A DNA stretch of 14,174 nt from positions 1 to 14,174 of the forward strand of contig JABMQG010000451.1 of NCBI GenBank assembly GCA_013203365.1, in the 5' to 3' direction. This stretch comes from Planctomycetota bacterium. Its GTDB lineage: Bacteria; Planctomycetota; Phycisphaerae; SM23-33; FEN-1343. Below, piece after piece: positions 9,267 to 14,174 of this stretch (position 1 is its first letter; each line of letters opens with the position of its first letter). A program made the translations under genes and the position numbers. Below the pieces are notes generated by a model. It was not told where the DNA came from. It searched no databases and worked only from the letters and a program-made list of their open reading frames with translations.

Positions 9267-10163
9267 TTACGCCGTCGCCTCGGCCCCACCTAGTATTTCC
9301 GCCAGTTCGGTAGTAATGGATGCCTGGCGGGCGCGATGGGCCTGCATCGTCAACTGCCGGATCATCTCCTCAGCATTGTCGGTGGCTAGGTGCATTGCCG
9401 CCATTCTGGCCATATGCTCGCTCACGATCGAATCCAGCATCGCCTGGTACAGCCGAATATGCAACGTTCGGGCCAGCAGCTTGCTCAGGATCGTTTCCGG
9501 ATCAGGCAGCAGGTCGTAGTCCTTGGCCCCCGTCTGGCGACCTATAGGTTGCTGCTTGGCCGTGGCTGCGGGCTGCGGCTCGCCAAGCGGCAACAGTGTC
9601 AACAGGGTCGGTTGCTGGACGCTCGCTGAAACGTAGCGCGTGTGGGCAACCAGCACCGTATCCAGCTTGCCGGTGAGGAAGCGATCTTTCAACTCCTCGG
9701 TGATCAGTGCGACCTCCTTCAAAGGCAAGCCGCCTTCAAATTGCGGCCTCTGCCAACAGGTTTCGATGCCGTGGAAATTCAGGAAGCGGACCGCCTTCTT
9801 CCCGACGGCGTAGACTTCCACCTGTCTGCCCTGGTCGATCAGCTCGTCGTATTGCCGTTTGGCCAGGCGGAGCACTCGGAGGTTGTATCCGCCGCACATT
9901 CCTCGATTCGATGCAACCACCATAAGCGCGTCCCGCCCCACCCCGGCGCCTGCTTGCAGCAGGGGCTGATCGATCATCGCCCCGGCCGAGTGGACCAGCT
10001 TGTGCACGATCGTGGTCAGCGCATCCGTGTAGACGCGAAGGTTCGTCGCCTGGTCCATGCTTTTCTTGAACCGGCTGGTGGCGATCAACTCCATCGTCCG
10101 CGTCACTTTGCGGATGTTCTGCACGGCCTTTTGCCGGGTAAGGATTTGCCGGGCCTTGCCCAT
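9267..10163 (-). CDS. atpG: F1Fo-ATP synthase subunit gamma (AtpG)
   Basis: Central rotor shaft, 298 residues. The N-terminal coiled-coil helix is clear (RQILTRQKAVQNIRKVTRTM, then ELIATSRFKKS). The Rossmann-like middle has VVASNRGMCGGYN. The C-terminal helix is the most conserved part: SEHMARMAAMHLATDNAEEM, then RQLTMQAHRARQASITTELAEI. A Gln/Pro/Ala-rich stretch around residues 195-220 (GEPQPAATAKQQPIGRQTG) is a variable surface insertion. The ATG overlaps the TAA that ends the alpha-subunit frame (TAATG), which implies that ribosomes finishing the alpha tail normally start gamma. If translation really stops at the upstream TAG 189 nt earlier, this coupling would be lost or weakened. Confidence 0.95.
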   Translation of the reverse strand: MGKARQILTRQKAVQNIRKVTRTMELIATSRFKKSMDQATNLRVYTDALTTIVHKLVHSAGAMIDQPLLQAGAGVGRDALMVVASNRGMCGGYNLRVLRLAKRQYDELIDQGRQVEVYAVGKKAVRFLNFHGIETCWQRPQFEGGLPLKEVALITEELKDRFLTGKLDTVLVAHTRYVSASVQQPTLLTLLPLGEPQPAATAKQQPIGRQTGAKDYDLLPDPETILSKLLARTLHIRLYQAMLDSIVSEHMARMAAMHLATDNAEEMIRQLTMQAHRARQASITTELAEILGGAEATA

Positions 10164-10348
10164 TACGCATCGCTCTTTCGGTCGATTCCCAGTTCCTTCG
10201 CCGCTCGCTCGAATTCCGATAGAGGGGCCGCTTCCTGCTTCGTCAGCTGCGCCGGCTGGTGCAATTTCCTGATGAACTGCGAGATCGCCAACGCCAATTG
10301 CTTGTCTGTCTCCTCGTCCAACTCACCGGTAGTCTCGATCTTCTCCAC
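10163..10348 (-). CDS. C-terminal part of ATP synthase alpha, downstream of the TAG, same frame
   Basis: Sixty-one codons from a GTG at 10348 to TAA, in the same frame as atpA and separated from its TAG by a single CTC codon. The sequence VEKIETTGELDEETDKQL followed by ALAISQFIRKL matches the terminal helices of alpha subunits, so this is the missing end of AtpA and not an independent gene family. About 27 further residues (through EFERAAKELGIDRKSDA) extend beyond the E. coli end. The TAA overlaps the atpG ATG as TAATG, the arrangement expected of an intact atpA-atpG junction with coupled translation. No clear ribosome binding site precedes the GTG, so separate translation would have to rely on termination-reinitiation. 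It could be translated by readthrough, as a separate fragment, or not at all. Confidence 0.7.
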   Translation of the reverse strand: MEKIETTGELDEETDKQLALAISQFIRKLHQPAQLTKQEAAPLSEFERAAKELGIDRKSDA

Positions 10349-10351
10349 GAG

Positions 10352-11755
10352 CTAGCCGTGGTTCTGGTGAATGTAGGCCAGTAGATCGCGTTCAATAGTG
10401 ACGATCTGTGCCACGCCCAACTCGTCCAAGTAGCCTCGCGTGCCTGCGTAAAGGGCGATAACCTGATCGACGGCACTGACAGGCTGGTGCTGGGGCTGTT
10501 TGAGCAGCTCGACCAGCCTTCCGCCGCGGTCGAGTTGTCTTTGTGCGGCTACGTCCAGTTCCGTGCCAAGTTGCGAGAACGCCGCCAGCTCGTGGTAGGC
10601 CGCTAAGTCCAGCCGCAGAGAGCCGGCGACCTTTTTCATCGCCCTCGGCTGGGCCTTGCCGCCGACGCGTGAGACGCTGATGCCAACGTTGATCGCCGGG
10701 CGCACACCCGCGAAGAAAAGCTCAGGCTCCAGGTAGATTTGCCCGTCGGTGATCGAGATCGCATTGGTGGGTATATATGCCGATACTTCACCTTCCAACG
10801 TCTCGACGATAGGCAGTGCCGTCATGGAACCCCCGCCCGCCAGTTTGGCCGACCGTTCCAACAATCGACTGTGCAGATAAAAAACGTCGCCAGGGTACGC
10901 TTCTCGCCCCGGGGGCCTGCGTAACAGCAGCGATAGCTGGCGATACGCCGCCGCCTGCTTGGATAGGTCGTCGTATACCACCAGGGTATCGGCCCGGCGG
11001 GAGTACATGAAATACTCGGCGATGGTGCAGCCGGCGTATGGGGCGATGTACTGAAGCGGCGCAGGGTCGGCCGAGGCCGACACCACCACCACGGTGTAGT
11101 CCATCGCCCCGTATCGGCGGAACGTCTCGACGACACTGGCGACGGTGGACTCCTTCTGACCGATGGCCACGTAGACGCAGATTACGCCGGTGCCCTTTTG
11201 GTTCAAGATGGTGTCGACGGCGATCGTCGTCTTACCGGTCTTCCGGTCGCCTATGATCAGTTCTCTCTGCCCGCGACCGATTGCCGCCATCGCGTCGATG
11301 GCCTTGATTCCCGTTTGCAGCGGGACGCTCACCGGTTCCCGCTCGGCAATGCCGGGGGCCGGGCGCTCCACCGGGGCCGTATGATCTGTCACAATCGCCC
11401 CGCGACCGTCCAACGGCTCACCCAGCGGGGTAACCACCCGGGAGATCATCGCGTCGCCGACCGGCACCGACAATAGCTTTCCTGTCGCCCGAACCGTGTC
11501 TCCCTCGGAAATGTCTTCATAGCCGCCGAAAACCGCCGCCCCAACCGAATTGGCCTCCAGATTGAATACCTGCCCGTGGGCGCCGCAGTCGAATTCGAGC
11601 ATTTCCCCGGCCATCGCGCCGGACAGGCCGTAAATTCGCGCTATCCCGTCGCCGACTTCCAGTACCTTACCCACTTGCTGAACGTCCACTTCGCTACGAA
11701 AAGAAGCGATTTCCTCACGGATCACACTGGCAATTTCGTCCACGCGAAATCTCAT
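10352..11755 (-). CDS. atpA: F1Fo-ATP synthase subunit alpha (AtpA), interrupted by in-frame TAG
   Basis: Non-catalytic nucleotide-binding subunit of F1. The ATG follows AAGGTAGG. Visible parts are the N-terminal delta-contact helix, the beta-barrel (about 25-95), Walker A GDRKTGKT (169-176), [10 protein letters not shown] (195-204) and the arginine finger Arg363 in GISVSRVGG. The C-terminal helical domain starts near 380. Translation stops after 467 residues at TAG (10352-10354), directly after [10 protein letters not shown], whereas the family normally exceeds 500. The same frame continues for 62 codons with the expected C-terminus (LVEKIETTGELDEETDKQ; compare E. coli LMQEINQTGGYNDEIEGK). 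With readthrough the product would be 530 residues. TAG stands where E. coli has a Pro. Readthrough, a split subunit, a real nonsense mutation and a sequence error are all possible. The identity of the protein is not in doubt. Confidence 0.95.
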   Translation of the reverse strand: MRFRVDEIASVIREEIASFRSEVDVQQVGKVLEVGDGIARIYGLSGAMAGEMLEFDCGAHGQVFNLEANSVGAAVFGGYEDISEGDTVRATGKLLSVPVGDAMISRVVTPLGEPLDGRGAIVTDHTAPVERPAPGIAEREPVSVPLQTGIKAIDAMAAIGRGQRELIIGDRKTGKTTIAVDTILNQKGTGVICVYVAIGQKESTVASVVETFRRYGAMDYTVVVVSASADPAPLQYIAPYAGCTIAEYFMYSRRADTLVVYDDLSKQAAAYRQLSLLLRRPPGREAYPGDVFYLHSRLLERSAKLAGGGSMTALPIVETLEGEVSAYIPTNAISITDGQIYLEPELFFAGVRPAINVGISVSRVGGKAQPRAMKKVAGSLRLDLAAYHELAAFSQLGTELDVAAQRQLDRGGRLVELLKQPQHQPVSAVDQVIALYAGTRGYLDELGVAQIVTIERDLLAYIHQNHG

Positions 11756-11840
11756 CGAAGCCTACCTTAATTAATCTGCGCCTCGCTTGTGCTGCACTGT
11801 CGGCCGGGCCGCCGCCTGCGGGTTGAGCGATGGACGCGTC

Positions 11841-12431
11841 TTAAAGGCCCGGCGTGGTCGCCCCGCGGGATAAAAACTCGTCCAGCCGCCGGGTCAAGGT
11901 GTCCTTCATCTGCTCCAAGCCGCTTCGAACACTGACGTCTGTCACCTCATCGCCGACCTGCACCACCAATCCGCCGAGGATCGATTCGTCCACCCGCAGG
12001 TCCAAAACCACATTCGCGCCAAGCTTAGCCGTCAGCGCCTCGACGACGGCCTGGCGAGCAGAGTCATCCAACGGCACCGCCGAGGTCACCCGCACGGCCA
12101 CCACGCCCTGCTCGACCTGCACTCGCCGCTGAAAGGCCGAGGCGATGCTCTGCAGGGTGCTTAGCCGACCGTGCCGGGCTATCACGCCCAGCGTATCACA
12201 GATCAGATCGCTCACGCGCCCGCGAAACGCCCGTTCGATCGTGGCCGACTTGTGCTCAGTCGGCACCAGCGGGCTGTCGCACCACCGCAGAAAATCATCC
12301 TCGTCCGCCAGCAGCGTCGCCACATTCGTCAATTCCGCCAGTATGTCCGCCGATACGCCACGCACCTGCGCCAGCGGCAGAAGCGCCTCGGCATATGTCT
12401 CAGCAACAGATTGTTCGGACGAAAAATCCAT
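11841..12431 (-). CDS. atpH: F1Fo-ATP synthase subunit delta (AtpH)
   Basis: OSCP/delta-family subunit, 196 residues, which links the top of the alpha3beta3 head to the b stalk. The N-terminal helical domain begins SVAETYAEALLPLAQ, the family's usual opening. The C-terminal domain contains the signature DESILGGLVVQVGDEVTDVS followed by SGLEQMKDTL. The length is typical (about 175-200). The ATG is preceded by GGCGGAG at good spacing. It follows atpF by 66 nt and precedes atpA by 85 nt, the longest gap in the operon. Its presence between atpF and atpA marks this as an ordinary F-type operon rather than the delta-less N-ATPase type. Confidence 0.94.
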   Translation of the reverse strand: MDFSSEQSVAETYAEALLPLAQVRGVSADILAELTNVATLLADEDDFLRWCDSPLVPTEHKSATIERAFRGRVSDLICDTLGVIARHGRLSTLQSIASAFQRRVQVEQGVVAVRVTSAVPLDDSARQAVVEALTAKLGANVVLDLRVDESILGGLVVQVGDEVTDVSVRSGLEQMKDTLTRRLDEFLSRGATTPGL

Positions 12432-12497
12432 CCATCAGCTCCGCCCAGGTGTTTCGATTGCGAAGGCGCCATTTCCATGCAAAATCGGCATCCGCAA

Positions 12498-13097
12498 TTA
12501 AGTTTTTTTCTTCAACTCACTGACGCTTTCCTCAACCAGTCGGCGATGATCTTCCGGAGATATCTCCTTGCGAATAATCTGCCCGGCAACGCTGGTGGCC
12601 AGGTCGGCGGTTATCCTGTAAATCTCATCCAGGGATTCGCGCTTGGCCTGGTCTATCTCTTCACGAACCTCCGCTAAAGTGGCTTGGGCCGTGCTGTTGG
12701 CCTGGGCGATAATCTCGTTGCGGTCGGCCTCCGAGCGGGCGGCGGCTTGAGCCATCAACTTATGGGCCTCCTGCCCGGCGGTCTCCAGTTGGGACCTGTA
12801 CTCGGCCAGTAATTCGGCGCTCTCGGCCTGGCGGCGCTCGGCGTCGGCGATGTTGTCGGCTATGGCTTGTTCTCGCGCCTGAATCGCCCTAAGCACGGGC
12901 TTCCATGCAAACCGGCCCAGAATCACCAACAGGACCACAAACAGCCCCACAGCCCAGATCGCGTTTCGCCAACGCTGGGGCTGGATCAACGAATGGTCGG
13001 CCTGCTCCTCGGCCAGCAGCGTCGGCGTGAAGACCAACACCACCACTGCGATCAAGGCGATGGTAAGACAAGTCGATGTTTTACCGCGCAGACACAT
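12498..13097 (-). CDS. atpF: F1Fo-ATP synthase subunit b (AtpF)
   Basis: Peripheral-stalk subunit b, 199 residues from the ATG at 13097. Residues 1-29 resemble a signal peptide ending TLLAEE. The membrane helix follows at about 46-65 (AIWAVGLFVVLLVILGRFAW), then the conserved KPVL and a long Ala/Glu/Arg-rich coiled coil (IQAREQAIADNIADAERRQA onward). The C-terminus ends in a Lys-rich tail. The frame also contains an upstream GTG at 13160, but using it would overlap atpE and place charged residues before the signal peptide, so 13097 is preferred although its ribosome binding site is weak. It lies between atpE and atpH. Only one b gene is visible, suggesting a b homodimer unless a second gene lies elsewhere. 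Confidence 0.93.
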   Translation of the reverse strand: MCLRGKTSTCLTIALIAVVVLVFTPTLLAEEQADHSLIQPQRWRNAIWAVGLFVVLLVILGRFAWKPVLRAIQAREQAIADNIADAERRQAESAELLAEYRSQLETAGQEAHKLMAQAAARSEADRNEIIAQANSTAQATLAEVREEIDQAKRESLDEIYRITADLATSVAGQIIRKEISPEDHRRLVEESVSELKKKT

Positions 13098-13135
13098 TGC
13101 TCGACCCGACGAATTTCCGTTCCGAACCGGTGCGA

Positions 13136-13468
13136 TCAATCGAGGACCGCTATCAAACACAAGACGATGGCGAACAGCGTCACCCCTTCAATCATGGCCG
13201 ACGGCAGCAGCCAAGCCAGGAACATCTGCCCGGCCGCTTCGGGCTGGCGGGCAACGCTCTCGACGGCGCTGGTTGCAATTCGGCCAATGCCGAGACTTCC
13301 GCCAATCACCGCCACGGCAGCGGTAAGGCACGCGCCCAACTTCACCACGGACTGTCCGGAAAAACCCGAATCTGCCGCAGGCTTACTGCCTACCTCTTGG
13401 GCAACGGCCGTGTCGGTCACCGCAAAGAGAATCAACACAAGAATCATCACCGATAGAACTCTGTTCAT
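13136..13468 (-). CDS. atpE: F1Fo-ATP synthase subunit c (AtpE)
   Basis: Proteolipid of the rotary c-ring, 110 residues from an ATG preceded by AGGTGGAGAG. Residues 1-24 look like a signal peptide (hydrophobic core, then AVAQ), so the mature protein would be about 86 residues, normal for subunit c. Helix 1 is about residues 42-68. The polar loop has the signature ARQPE at 73-77. Helix 2 carries the ion-binding carboxylate Glu94 (in AMIEGVTLF). Compared with Na+-binding c subunits (Gln in helix 1; Glu-Ser in helix 2), the equivalent positions here are Ile61 and Gly95, so proton coupling is expected; this is an inference from alignment by eye. The frame extends upstream beyond this ATG, but the good ribosome binding site and the signal peptide favour this start. 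The stop is TGA, 38 nt before atpF. Confidence 0.95.
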   Translation of the reverse strand: MNRVLSVMILVLILFAVTDTAVAQEVGSKPAADSGFSGQSVVKLGACLTAAVAVIGGSLGIGRIATSAVESVARQPEAAGQMFLAWLLPSAMIEGVTLFAIVLCLIAVLD

Positions 13469-13533
13469 CACATCTCTCCACCTAAGAAAGTCCCAACCAT
13501 GGCCCGAACAATCACGGACAACGCTATACAACT

Positions 13534-14174
13534 CTAATGCTGCGTACCCATAGCCAAGCCTATGAACAATGCGGATAAAAAGGTGAAAATGTACGCTTGA
13601 ATCAGCCCAACCAACAACTCAAGCAACATCATCGCCAACACGCCTATCCCCGCCGGCAAGCCAACCAACGGAATGGACCATCCCTCGGAGGCCTGGGCGA
13701 AGGTCATCAGCACAGCCAGCAGGATATGCCCGCCGGTCATGTTTGCAACAAGGCGGATACACAACGCAAAACACCTGGTTACATACCCGATCATCTCCAC
13801 TATCAGCATCATCGGCCACATGAATAGCCCGACGACCCCTGGCACGGCTGGCACGAATCCGTTTAGCCAACTCCAGACGGCAAGCACTGCCGCTGCCGGC
13901 CACGGCCAAGTCCGACGCTCAAGCAGCTGCGCGCATCCCATCCACAGGTTAGCCCCAGCCCGCACGCGAGGACCTTCATGCCCCGGTTGCTCTTCGTTCG
14001 GCGCGCCTTTCCACAGCCTGAGAAACTGCGTCCAGTACCCCGCAAAAACCACTAGAAGGAACGTCATCGCTGCGAACGCCGCGCAAACACACACGCCGCT
14101 GGCAGGGGTTCCGCCGATCGGCGTGACGTTCATCGGCCTGCCAGCGGCGTCCGAGCCGCCCCAGCCGGCCAGGC
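13534..14174 (-). CDS. atpB: F1Fo-ATP synthase subunit a (AtpB), 5' end outside window
   Basis: Membrane subunit a of the Fo motor, which forms the half-channels that carry protons to the c-ring. The reading frame is open to the right edge, so 212 C-terminal residues are visible; an internal ATG at 14133 is not taken as the start because the frame continues upstream with family-like sequence (GWGGSDAAGRP). Several hydrophobic helices are visible. The essential stator arginine is in CIRLVANMTGGH, with the His that many bacteria have where E. coli has Glu219. The last helix carries ELLVGLIQAYIFTFLSALF, with the conserved Gln. It ends GLAMGTQH at a TAG stop, typical of the family C-terminus. It is the first visible gene of the atp operon, 65 nt before atpE. 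The subunit identity is secure; the true N-terminus is not visible. Confidence 0.95.
   Translation of the reverse strand, partial: LAGWGGSDAAGRPMNVTPIGGTPASGVCVCAAFAAMTFLLVVFAGYWTQFLRLWKGAPNEEQPGHEGPRVRAGANLWMGCAQLLERRTWPWPAAAVLAVWSWLNGFVPAVPGVVGLFMWPMMLIVEMIGYVTRCFALCIRLVANMTGGHILLAVLMTFAQASEGWSIPLVGLPAGIGVLAMMLLELLVGLIQAYIFTFLSALFIGLAMGTQH

Noticed and set aside
9642..10355. Plus-strand open frame of 237 codons opposite atpG
   Set aside because: Antisense to a certain gamma-subunit gene, with His/Arg-rich composition typical of shadow frames.
11756..11840. GC-rich palindromic stretch in the atpH-atpA gap as a terminator
   Set aside because: Only a 4-bp stem is possible and no T-run follows; termination inside this operon is also unlikely.
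12432..12497. ATTGCG/CGCAAT inverted repeat near the atpF-atpH gap
   Set aside because: The arms are six bases with a loop of about 30 nt, which is easily chance and without supporting context.

Overview
All recognisable genes in this GC-rich window lie on the minus strand, head to tail, with gaps of about 31-85 nt or an overlap. No tRNA, rRNA, CRISPR array, transposase or integrase is visible. Gene content and protein style (GC-rich F-type ATP synthase with signal-peptide-like N-termini on subunits c and b, a dihydrouridine synthase with an ACPVRKALRRGRGG active-site loop, hydrogenase maturation genes) suggest a bacterium able to live anaerobically. Planctomycetota or a related lineage is my best guess, but it is not proven from this window.

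In transcription order, starting at the right edge: (1) an F1Fo-ATP synthase operon, atpB (5' end outside the window)-atpE-atpF-atpH-atpA-atpG-atpD, in classical F-type order but without atpC (epsilon) after atpD; (2) lpd, dihydrolipoyl dehydrogenase; (3) a PHP-superfamily putative metallohydrolase and a sorbitol-6-phosphate-dehydrogenase-like SDR with an unexplained N-terminal extension of about 90 residues; (4) hypC-hypD-hypE, which build the Fe(CN)2CO ligand set of [NiFe]-hydrogenase; (5) a DusB-type tRNA-dihydrouridine synthase; (6) about 155 nt without a clear gene, then a doubtful 5' fragment running off the left edge.

The most striking observation is in atpA. An in-frame TAG at 10352-10354 cuts the alpha subunit after 467 residues, inside its C-terminal helical domain. 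The same frame then continues for 62 recognisably alpha-like codons and ends in a TAA that overlaps the atpG ATG (TAATG). The missing C-terminus is therefore intact in the DNA. Possible explanations are amber readthrough, reinitiation at a GTG two codons after the stop (a split alpha subunit), a recent nonsense mutation, or a sequencing/assembly error. TAG also ends three other genes here (atpB, the SDR and dus), so a general reassignment of TAG is not supported.

Other points worth attention are the missing epsilon gene, an mRNA hairpin before atpD whose 5' arm can alternatively pair with the atpD ribosome binding site, the lack of an ATG or GTG start for hypE together with a 9-nt direct repeat spaced 21 bp in its leader, and a hypCDE set without hypA, hypB, hypF or hydrogenase genes in view. 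The functional themes are energy conservation (ATP synthase, lipoamide oxidoreduction, hydrogenase maturation) and sugar-phosphate redox chemistry. Co-transcription is inferred from spacing only.
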